From: Bacillota bacterium
GTDB taxonomy: Bacteria > Bacillota > Clostridia > Oscillospirales > Acutalibacteraceae
DNA length: 19,138 bases
Direction of reading: 5' to 3'
Assembly: GCA_023420245.1 (NCBI GenBank)
Contig: JAEZWL010000016.1
Span: 1 to 19,138, forward strand
The notes under the pieces are model-generated. The model was not told the origin of the DNA. It was given only the letters and a program-made list of their open reading frames with translations, and made no database searches. The position numbers and the translations under genes were made by a program. Shown here one piece after another: positions 14,076-19,138 of this stretch (its first letter is position 1; each line of letters opens with the position of its first letter).

Positions 14076-14713
14076 GGGGTCACCATCTCTTTCGAAAGCG
14101 CGCACAGTTCCTTCGCTGCGGCGTAGATATCCGGTTTGGCGAAGATTGCGGAGATCACCGCAACGCCGTCCACGCCGCTGCCTCTTAGCCGCAGGATGTT
14201 TTTTTCATGGATTCCGCCGATAGCGACAACGGGGATGGATACCGCCGCACAGATTTCCTTTAGGGTCTGAAAGCTGACGTCCTGCGCGTCGTGCTTGGTG
14301 GAGGTGGAAAAAACCGCGCCCACACCGAGGTAGTCCGCGCCGTTCTTTTCCGCCCGAATCGCCTGTTCCACGGTTTGCGCGGAAACGCCGAGAATTTTAT
14401 CCCCGCCAAGCAGGGTGCGTACATCGCCCGCCGCCATATCGCTTTGCCCCACATGAACGCCGTCCGCCCCCACGGCGAGCGCCACATTGATATTGTCGTT
14501 AATAATGAACGGGATATGATACCGGTCGGTCACTTCTTTCATTTTCTTTGCTTCTTCAACGAATTCATCAAAGCTCAAATCCTTTTCGCGAAGCTGGATT
14601 AAGGTTGCCCCCGCCTTTATTGCCTGTTCCGCCTGTTCGGTCAGAGAGCGACCGTTCAACCAGGTTCGGTCGGTGACGGCATAGAGCAGCATTGCTTTTT
14701 TATCGATCTTCAA
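14072..14713 (-). CDS. thiE: Thiamine-phosphate synthase ThiE
   Basis: ThiE joins HMP-pyrophosphate and thiazole phosphate to make thiamine monophosphate. The 213-residue TIM barrel shows YAVTDRTWL (11-19), LIQLREKD (38-45), IINDN (70-74), GVHVGQSD (85-92), GVGAVFSTSTK (130-140) and VAIGGI near the end. The start is the TTG at 14713, because GGAGG lies 8 nt upstream of it. The next in-frame ATG (14692) has no ribosome binding site, although it would still leave the core intact. The TTG start overlaps the end of thiM by 14 nt, so translation is likely coupled. Confidence 0.95.
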   Translation of the reverse strand: MKIDKKAMLLYAVTDRTWLNGRSLTEQAEQAIKAGATLIQLREKDLSFDEFVEEAKKMKEVTDRYHIPFIINDNINVALAVGADGVHVGQSDMAAGDVRTLLGGDKILGVSAQTVEQAIRAEKNGADYLGVGAVFSTSTKHDAQDVSFQTLKEICAAVSIPVVAIGGIHEKNILRLRGSGVDGVAVISAIFAKPDIYAAAKELCALSKEMVTP

Positions 14714-15527
14714 TCTGAATTCCTCCGTTTAGAATTTCCGCGTTCAAATTGCTCATTGCGTCAATGAGGTAGGCGCGGTAGGTGGAGGTTCCGCCGCCCT
14801 CCGTTTTCAGCAGCCGTTCGCGGGCGATTTCGCCGCAAAGCCCCATCGCGCTCACTGCCGCCGCCGTGGCATCCAGTATGTTCTTGGGGTTCGCGCCGCA
14901 GAAGGCAGAGATTACGGCGGTAAGCATACAGCCGGTGCCGGTGATTTTTGACATCAGACGGTCCCCGTTGCGGATAATATAGGCCTTTTCCGCGTCCGCA
15001 ACAATATCGATGGCTCCGGTAATGGCGATGACCCCGCCGGCTCTTTTGCTCAGCTCCTTCGCGAAGGAGACGGCTTTACCGAGATTTTCCTCTGTAACCG
15101 CATCATTGACATCCGCGTCAACGCCTTTTGTGGTTCCGCTGCCCTGCGCGATTGCCTTAATCTCTGAAATATTTCCCCGTATTACCGAAAAACGAATATT
15201 TTCCAGCAGCTGAGCCGCGGTATTGGTACGCAGGGTAGAAGCGCCCGCCCCGACCGGGTCCAGAACAACAGGATGGGACAGCTGATTTGCCTTTTTCCCG
15301 GCCAACAGCATAGAAGTGATCGTTCGTTGATTCAGCGTGCCGATATTAATATCCAGTGCGCTGCAAATCGAGGTGATTTCCTCCGCTTCTCCGTAGTCAT
15401 CCGCCATGATAGGCGAGGCACCGCAGGCCAGAAGGATATTGGCGCAGTCGTTTACCGTAACATAATTCGTAATACAGTGTACCAGGGGCGTTTTTGCCCT
15501 AACGCTTTCCAGAATGGTTTCAAACAT
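14700..15527 (-). CDS. thiM: Hydroxyethylthiazole kinase ThiM
   Basis: ThiM phosphorylates hydroxyethylthiazole, salvaging the thiazole half of thiamine. The 275-residue protein has the family blocks HCITNYVTVNDCAN (17-30), VVLDPVGAGAS (87-97), VIRGNISEIKAI (115-126) and ITGTGCMLTAVISAF, with the catalytic Cys at 200. The ATG at 15527 is preceded by GGAGG. The stop lies inside the start region of thiE. It follows the cytX gene by 22 nt in the same operon. Confidence 0.96.
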   Translation of the reverse strand: MFETILESVRAKTPLVHCITNYVTVNDCANILLACGASPIMADDYGEAEEITSICSALDINIGTLNQRTITSMLLAGKKANQLSHPVVLDPVGAGASTLRTNTAAQLLENIRFSVIRGNISEIKAIAQGSGTTKGVDADVNDAVTEENLGKAVSFAKELSKRAGGVIAITGAIDIVADAEKAYIIRNGDRLMSKITGTGCMLTAVISAFCGANPKNILDATAAAVSAMGLCGEIARERLLKTEGGGTSTYRAYLIDAMSNLNAEILNGGIQIEDR

Positions 15528-15549
15528 AGGAATAACCTCCGCTTGCAGC

Positions 15550-16761
15550 TTATTTATTAGATATCGGATAGACAGCGTTTCTGATTTTGTGAACAGCTAC
15601 ACAGAGAATGCCGACAAAAATGATAACCGGAAGGGTCGTTCCCACCGGAGAATTGCAATTTAACAGGATATGATAGCCCGTAAAGCCGATTGCCCAAATT
15701 GCAAGATTGGTTACGTTGAAAAGTCTGCCCTTCCGTTCTTGCGTGATATGAAGAATAAAATACTCGGTGATCAGCACGGCGAAGAGCGGAGCGAAAACCG
15801 AACCGATAAAATACAGAAAATTTACATACTGATCCATAGAAACAAAAATGGCGAGGATTGTACCGGCGATGCAGACACCGAGCGCGGCGTGTTTTTCGTT
15901 GATTTTATGATTCAGGTTAACAATGCTGACGCCCCCGGAGTACGCGTCGAGAAAGGTGGTGGTAACGGTGGAAAAAATAACAATGAACAGAGCCACCGCG
16001 CCGAGCCCGGCGGAAACCAGAATTGCGGAGATATCCGAGGTTCCGGTGCGGATTGCCGCGGCAAGTCCGATCACATACATCATGCAGCTGCCAATAAAAT
16101 AACCGGCGGCGCTCGCGGCCGAACCTGCCTTGGGGTGCTTTACGGTACGGGTGTAGTCGGAAACCAGCGGCAGCCACGAGAGCGGCATGGTCACGCTGAG
16201 CTCCACCGCCGCGCCGAAGGTCAGTGTTTCAGCGGTGGGCGCGGACGCTCCTGCAATCCCCCGGAATACAATAACGCCAAGCACAATGGAACATATAAAA
16301 AGCAGAGCCATTACGACGATATTTAATCGGGAAAGGTTTTTGATTCCGATCGCAATCCAGATCAAAATAAAGATGCCGATTACCACGCACCAGAGCGCCT
16401 GATTTTTGTAGTTCATCGCGGAGGAAGTAACCGCGTCGAAGGCTTGCGCTCCGCTGGCGACCATAACCGCCGTCCAGCCAAGGAGCTGGATGACGTTCAG
16501 TATGGAAAAAAAGTAGGAACCATATTTGCCAAAGGAAATGCGGGTGGACTCAATGGCGGAAAGCTCACTCCTTGCGCCGATCAGACCGGTAAAATAGAGG
16601 ATGGCACAGCCGATGATGTGCCCCGTCAGAATCGCGAGGAGACCGTTCCAGAAGCCGAGCGGCGCGAGCAGCGCGCCCGTAAGGATTTCCGCGATGGAAA
16701 CGGCGGCACCGAACCACAGCAATCCCTGACTGAAGCTGCTTGTTTTTTGTGTGTTATCCAT
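15550..16761 (-). CDS. cytX: NCS1-family transporter CytX, probable HMP importer
   Basis: This 403-residue integral membrane protein has about 12 hydrophobic segments. It matches the nucleobase:cation symporter-1 family, with GLLWFGAAVSIAEILTGALL near the N terminus, LSVTMPLSWLPLVSDYTR in the middle and TTTFLDAYSGGVS later. Members that lie under TPP riboswitches are called CytX and are thought to import hydroxymethylpyrimidine. The ATG at 16761 has an AGGAACAGGAG ribosome binding site. It sits between the ThiW importer gene and thiM, so the operon couples uptake to phosphorylation. Substrate is inferred from context and family. Confidence 0.92.
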   Translation of the reverse strand: MDNTQKTSSFSQGLLWFGAAVSIAEILTGALLAPLGFWNGLLAILTGHIIGCAILYFTGLIGARSELSAIESTRISFGKYGSYFFSILNVIQLLGWTAVMVASGAQAFDAVTSSAMNYKNQALWCVVIGIFILIWIAIGIKNLSRLNIVVMALLFICSIVLGVIVFRGIAGASAPTAETLTFGAAVELSVTMPLSWLPLVSDYTRTVKHPKAGSAASAAGYFIGSCMMYVIGLAAAIRTGTSDISAILVSAGLGAVALFIVIFSTVTTTFLDAYSGGVSIVNLNHKINEKHAALGVCIAGTILAIFVSMDQYVNFLYFIGSVFAPLFAVLITEYFILHITQERKGRLFNVTNLAIWAIGFTGYHILLNCNSPVGTTLPVIIFVGILCVAVHKIRNAVYPISNK

Positions 16762-16790
16762 TCATATTCTCCTGTTCCTATGTAAATTTA

Positions 16791-17297
16791 TTATTTGCCG
16801 CTCAATATGGATTTCATTCCTTCAAGCGCCTTTGTTTTCTGCAACGCACTGATTAGAAGAAAGGAAATGGCAGCTCCCCCGAACGAACTGACGATAAATG
16901 GAAGGACGTAAGCGAAAACCGCCGCCTGTTTCGACATGATGAAAGTTGCGACTGGGTAGGCTGCCAGAGCGCCGAGAACCCCGGTGCCGAATACCTCCCC
17001 AAAGCAGGCGAGGGTCAGCTTCTGCGTAGAGCGGTAAAGCAGACCGCATAAAAGCGCGCCGATCATGCTGCCGGGGAACGCCAGCAGGCTTCCGGTTCCC
17101 ATCATCACGCGCAGCAGCGAGGTGGCGAACGCCATTCCCACTCCATAGGCAGGCCCTAAAAGAACCCCGGCAAGCACGTTCACCATGTGCTGAATCGGGA
17201 AGCATTTCGACGCCCCGACGGGAATCGAAAAGGTGGAGCAGGCGACCCCGGCTGCGACGAGAAGTCCCGCAACGGATAATTTTTTAATACTGTTCAT
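16791..17297 (-). CDS. thiW: Energy-coupling factor S component ThiW, probable thiazole importer
   Basis: This 168-residue membrane protein has about five to six hydrophobic segments. It is the ThiW type of substrate-binding (S) subunit of ECF transporters, which work with the shared EcfA/EcfA'/EcfT module encoded elsewhere. Recognisable parts are LVAAGVACSTFSIPVGASKCFPIQHMVNVLAGVLLGPAYG and MIGALLCGLLY. ThiW is predicted to take up hydroxyethylthiazole. I set the start at the ATG at 17297, preceded by AAAGGAGAG. A longer in-frame reading from 17444 would run through the riboswitch terminator and is not credible. It is the first gene after the TPP riboswitch. Confidence 0.92.
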   Translation of the reverse strand: MNSIKKLSVAGLLVAAGVACSTFSIPVGASKCFPIQHMVNVLAGVLLGPAYGVGMAFATSLLRVMMGTGSLLAFPGSMIGALLCGLLYRSTQKLTLACFGEVFGTGVLGALAAYPVATFIMSKQAAVFAYVLPFIVSSFGGAAISFLLISALQKTKALEGMKSILSGK

Positions 17298-17407
17298 AGC
17301 TGACTCTCCTTTAAAATCTTGTTCCAATTTTTCTTTTGCCCGCAGTCCCGCCTTCTTTTTCGTTCCTGCTTTCCGCTGCAGCCGGAAAACAACTGGAAAA
17401 ACACGAC

Positions 17408-17441
17408 AAAAAACGGGATATCCCTCATAAGGCATATCCCG
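17408..17441 (-). terminator. TPP riboswitch expression-platform terminator
   Basis: On the minus strand CGGGATAT (17441-17434) pairs with ATATCCCG (17421-17414) around a 12-nt loop, followed by TTTTTT (17413-17408). It lies just after the TPP aptamer and well before the thiW ribosome binding site. The aptamer's last strand GGGATA (17463-17458) can pair with TATCCC (17420-17415) of this hairpin, which is a ready antiterminator when TPP is absent. Confidence 0.9.
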
Positions 17442-17454
17442 CAATAAGCGTATC

Positions 17455-17540
17455 CGGTATCCCTACGTTGGCATTATCCAAATCAGGTATAAGGGTCGAA
17501 GTTGATTACTTCCTCTCAGCCTGCAAAAACAAGCTCCCCT
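17455..17540 (-). ncRNA. TPP (thi-box) riboswitch aptamer
   Basis: Read on the minus strand the region shows, in order, AGGGGAGC, GCTGAGAGG, ACCC, ACCTGATTTGGATAATGCCA and CGTAGGGA. These are the hallmark segments of the thiamine pyrophosphate riboswitch. The element controls the downstream thiamine salvage operon through the terminator at 17408-17441. High TPP should favour termination. Confidence 0.97.
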
Positions 17541-17558
17541 AATATGAAATTTGATAAG

Positions 17559-17587
17559 AGCATACCACAGGACGGCCGGATTGTCAA
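17559..17587 (-). promoter_or_regulatory. Sigma-A promoter of the thiamine operon
   Basis: On the minus strand a consensus TTGACA (17587-17582), a 17-nt spacer and TATGCT (17564-17559) predict a start near 17552. That is about 12 nt before the riboswitch aptamer. Confidence 0.82.
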
Positions 17588-17628
17588 ATAAACACGGCGG
17601 CATTTACTACGGTAATACTGAAATGATT

Positions 17629-17666
17629 CAGGACTGCCGCAAGGTTTTGTTTTTGCGGCAGTCCTG
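17629..17666. repeat. Perfect 14-bp inverted repeat (hairpin)
   Basis: CAGGACTGCCGCAA (17629-17642) is exactly complementary to TTGCGGCAGTCCTG (17653-17666), with a 10-nt loop. Only a weak T stretch (TTATAT) follows on the plus strand and none on the minus strand, so it is not a standard terminator. It may still help to isolate the thiamine promoter from leftward transcription out of the secreted-protein gene. Confidence 0.75.
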
Positions 17667-17694
17667 TTATATCGGATTGCAAACAAGCTACGTC

Positions 17695-17728
17695 CCGGTT
17701 GGAACCGTAAAGCAAAGTTCCAATCCGG
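17695..17728. repeat. Second inverted repeat in the structured intergenic stretch
   Basis: CCGG-TTGGAAC (17695-17705) pairs with GTTCCAA-T-CCGG (17717-17728) with one bulged T and an 11-nt loop. It lies 28 nt after the 14-bp repeat. Confidence 0.55.
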
Positions 17729-17858
17729 TAGGTTTTGCGTGCGTTAATTGATTCCGGAACACCGTCAGCCACATTGCAGTAATGAAGCTCATCCGAACGC
17801 GATATATCCCTGCACAGATAAGCCACTTATACCGCTGACCGTGTTTTGTTCAAAAATC

Positions 17859-17923
17859 AGCCGGCGGTTCGTTGAGCCGTGAGGAAAAGGTTGCCGGAAG
17901 CCTGCGCCGCCGATGGCTTTTTT
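17859..17923 (+). terminator. Possible plus-strand terminator-like structure
   Basis: AGCC-GGCGG (17859-17867) can pair with CCGCC-GAT-GGCT (17907-17918) leaving GAT bulged, and six T follow (17918-17923). A small inner hairpin CGGTTC/GAGCCG (17865-17879), which needs a G-U pair that exists only on the plus strand, is an alternative fold. No plus-strand gene is known upstream. Together with the upstream hairpins this could mark the 3' end of a small RNA. Confidence 0.25.
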
Positions 17924-17945
17924 CAGGTTGACAGACAAATCCTCC

Positions 17946-18836
17946 TTAGAGTGAGTTCCAGTCGGGCAGAAGTATTGGTTCCCGCAATTCCCTCTTATTT
18001 TCCGTTATTTTAAACCTGTTTTTACCCATTTTGGATTGGTCTATAGAAAATCTGTGAAGATACTGCATTCCGTTTTCGTTGCTGTTTAGGATAATTCCGC
18101 CGCTGTAATCTTTGTTAACGAAATACGCCGGATGGCTGTCGAAATTCTCATAGGAATCTATGGTGCCGCCGGTCAAAAGCGTATCCTTTAACGCCGAATT
18201 CAACAGAGAAAGCTTTGCCTCTTTGTACGGCGGGCTATAGGAGTCCGACGCTTTCAAATAGGCGGATAAATCAATTCCAAACGTGTTGGCAACCTGTTGA
18301 ATCCGTTTTTCGTCGAATTGCTGATATTTCACTAATTTATCAACTAATCTTGGGGATTGCGTATTAATTAATCCGATATGGGTAGCTTTAACATTTGATT
18401 GGTCTTTAAAGTCGAGTAAAATGATATCATATTCACTTGAATCACTCTTGCGGCATAACAGACCGGAGGAAATGTTATTCGCGGTTTTGCTGTCAACAAG
18501 GAAAGCAGTAAATGACCAACCAGAGCTTAATGGAATGTTCTCATTGCTGAGTAAGTACTGATTATAATGAGCTTCTGTCTGAGCGCATAAATTTTGGAGA
18601 TCTTCGCGAAGCTTTAAATCCCTGTAGTCGATATAGTCTTTAAACACGGACTCTTTCAGACACTGGTATACTTGTTTTTTGCTGTTATCATCGGAAATGG
18701 TTTCTTTGGAAAGCGGGTATGCTTTCGGTAAGCTATTGTGATTTTCAGCAAGGATTGCACTTGAGCTGACAACCACTAAGCCTGCCCCGAATAGACAAAG
18801 CAAAATTGTTATAATATTCCTGTTCTTTATAATCAT
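17946..18836 (-). CDS. Secreted or membrane-tethered protein of unknown function
   Basis: I do not recognise this 296-residue protein. It begins MIIKNRNIITILLCLFGAGL and has one hydrophobic segment at about 8-30, a signal peptide or N-terminal anchor, followed by a polar extracellular region rich in Ser, Asn, Asp and Lys. No lipobox cysteine is seen at the end of the hydrophobic stretch. Phrases such as SSGWSFTAFLVDSKT, EYDIILLDFKDQ and AYFVNKDYSGGIILNSNENG suggest a beta-rich fold. The start is the ATG at 18836 with GGAGG 6 nt upstream; the in-frame codon at 18857 lacks this. The gene is alone on its strand with its own promoter at 18898-18926. It is more AT-rich than the thiamine operon, which could mean a different history. 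Confidence 0.75.
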   Translation of the reverse strand: MIIKNRNIITILLCLFGAGLVVVSSSAILAENHNSLPKAYPLSKETISDDNSKKQVYQCLKESVFKDYIDYRDLKLREDLQNLCAQTEAHYNQYLLSNENIPLSSGWSFTAFLVDSKTANNISSGLLCRKSDSSEYDIILLDFKDQSNVKATHIGLINTQSPRLVDKLVKYQQFDEKRIQQVANTFGIDLSAYLKASDSYSPPYKEAKLSLLNSALKDTLLTGGTIDSYENFDSHPAYFVNKDYSGGIILNSNENGMQYLHRFSIDQSKMGKNRFKITENKRELREPILLPDWNSL

Positions 18837-18897
18837 TACAATCCTCCAAAATGTCACTTAAAAATTTGATAAAGAAAAATAATCTTCCTTTGGCTTT

Positions 18898-18926
18898 ATT
18901 ATAATTCTTCTAATTAAATTATTCAA
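18898..18926 (-). promoter_or_regulatory. Sigma-A promoter of the unknown secreted protein gene
   Basis: On the minus strand TTGAAT (18926-18921), a 17-nt spacer and a perfect TATAAT (18903-18898) predict a start near 18891, about 55 nt before the ATG at 18836. Confidence 0.75.
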
Positions 18927-18984
18927 ATTATAATTACACAAAAAAATAAAAATACTTTATTAAAATTGTAAAAAATTTTAAGTG

Positions 18985-19013
18985 TTGGTGAAAAATATAA
19001 CAGCAAATAAAAT
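18985..19013 (+). promoter_or_regulatory. Predicted prfC promoter
   Basis: TTGGTG (18985-18990), a 17-nt spacer and TAAAAT (19008-19013) predict a start near 19020. The -10 box sits in the middle of an inverted repeat (19002-19023). The surroundings are very AT-rich, so other -10 boxes are possible. Confidence 0.45.
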
Positions 19014-19023
19014 ACTATTTGCT
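19002..19023. repeat. Inverted repeat over the predicted prfC -10 box
   Basis: AGCAAATA (19002-19009) is exactly complementary to TATTTGCT (19016-19023) with a 6-nt centre AAATAC. It overlaps the predicted -10 box, so it could be an operator; if transcription starts further upstream it would be an RNA hairpin. Confidence 0.5.
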
Positions 19024-19034
19024 TATTTATTCAA

Positions 19035-19062
19035 AAAGATTTACAATAAAGTGTAAATCTTT
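19035..19062. repeat. 11-bp hairpin in the prfC leader
   Basis: AAAGATTTACA (19035-19045) pairs perfectly with TGTAAATCTTT (19052-19062) around the six-base loop ATAAAG. The stem ends 4 nt before the GGAGG ribosome binding site of prfC (19067-19071), so folding could affect translation. On the minus strand the stem is followed by a T run, but no minus-strand gene ends here. Confidence 0.6.
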
Positions 19063-19078
19063 AAGTGGAGGAAGTATT

Positions 19079-19138
19079 TTGTCTAACTACGTCAACGAAA
19101 TCAAGAAGAGAAGAACTTTCGCGATAATCTCCCACCCG
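19079..19138 (+). CDS. prfC: Peptide chain release factor 3, first 20 codons (runs off the right edge)
   Basis: The frame opening at TTG 19079 reads MSNYVNEIKKRRTFAIISHP, the characteristic N terminus of release factor 3, which normally continues into the P-loop DAGKTT. RF3 is a GTPase that recycles RF1 and RF2 from the ribosome. The TTG start is supported by GGAGG at 19067-19071 with a 7-nt gap, and no ATG lies near. Only the start is visible; the G1 loop and the rest are beyond the window. Confidence 0.88.
   Translation, partial: MSNYVNEIKKRRTFAIISHP

Larger units (their letters stand above)
17600..17925. other. Structured intergenic stretch without a convincing gene
   Basis: This stretch separates the thiamine promoter from the end of the secreted-protein gene. 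It contains a perfect 14-bp inverted repeat (17629-17666), a second repeat (17695-17728), TGCAG/CTGCA (17775-17779 and 17810-17814) and a plus-strand GC-rich pairing followed by six T (17859-17923). Short open frames exist on both strands (for example 17826-17584 minus and 17551-17751 plus), but none resembles a known protein and most run through these repeats. It may encode a small structured RNA on the plus strand, or be the remains of a lost gene. Confidence 0.35.

Noticed and set aside
15670..16326. Plus-strand open frame of 218 codons
   Set aside because: It is antisense to cytX and low in hydrophobic or domain structure. The minus-strand transporter is unambiguous.
17298..17444. N-terminal extension of thiW to position 17444
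   Set aside because: The extension would start inside the riboswitch terminator. The ATG at 17297 has its own AAAGGAGAG site and begins a normal ThiW.
17584..17826. Minus-strand open frame of 80 codons in the structured intergenic stretch
   Set aside because: It starts at GTG without a good ribosome binding site and runs through both inverted repeats to the thiamine promoter. No protein family was recognised.
1..19138. CRISPR array, tRNA or rRNA genes, insertion sequences or phage genes
   Set aside because: No regularly spaced direct repeats, no tRNA-like cloverleaf, no rRNA segments and no transposase, integrase or phage-like proteins were seen.

Overview
The window looks like chromosomal DNA from an anaerobic low-to-mid GC Firmicute, most likely class Clostridia and possibly the Ruminococcaceae/Oscillospiraceae. 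Evidence: strong GGAGG ribosome binding sites, several TTG starts, near-consensus sigma-A promoters, U-tract terminators, a type III glutamine synthetase, a split ferredoxin-containing glutamate synthase, and a thiamine salvage operon with CytX and ThiW. All assignments come from reading the sequence; no database search was run.

Region 1 (1-5820) is a nitrogen assimilation locus. The left edge holds the start of a leftward type III glutamine synthetase gene. Divergent from it is a five-gene operon for an archaeal-type split glutamate synthase: amidotransferase, FMN/Fe-S synthase, four-cluster ferredoxin, FAD/NAD(P) oxidoreductase and GXGXG beta-helix subunit. The genes are nearly all overlapping and end at a clear terminator. 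Together they make a GS/GOGAT pathway. The 398-bp intergenic region is the most interesting regulatory stretch. The glnN leader has a consensus promoter followed at once by a strong terminator whose 5' arm can form a competing hexaloop hairpin. Further upstream are two copies of a TTTGCA-N18-TGCAAA element 71 bp apart.

Region 2 (5821-7710) carries an envelope pair: a small membrane protein resembling the CrtO acyltransferase family, and a secreted, membrane-anchored protein with a cohesin-like domain and a cadherin-like beta-sandwich.

Region 3 (7711-12632) is a rightward cluster: a small Cys-rich protein, a B12-binding-type radical SAM protein, a Tet(M)-like translational GTPase whose domain IV tip differs from known resistance proteins, and a TtcA-like tRNA thiolation enzyme.

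Region 4 (12643-17590) is a leftward thiamine salvage operon: promoter, TPP riboswitch with terminator, thiW, cytX, thiM, thiE, a HAD phosphatase and thiD. It imports and activates the two thiamine halves and joins them to thiamine monophosphate. No thiC, thiG or thiL is present; the HAD protein is a candidate TMP phosphatase.

Region 5 (17590-19138) holds a structured stretch without a convincing gene, a leftward secreted protein of unknown function, and the first 20 codons of rightward prfC (release factor 3), whose leader contains two tandem hexaloop hairpins.
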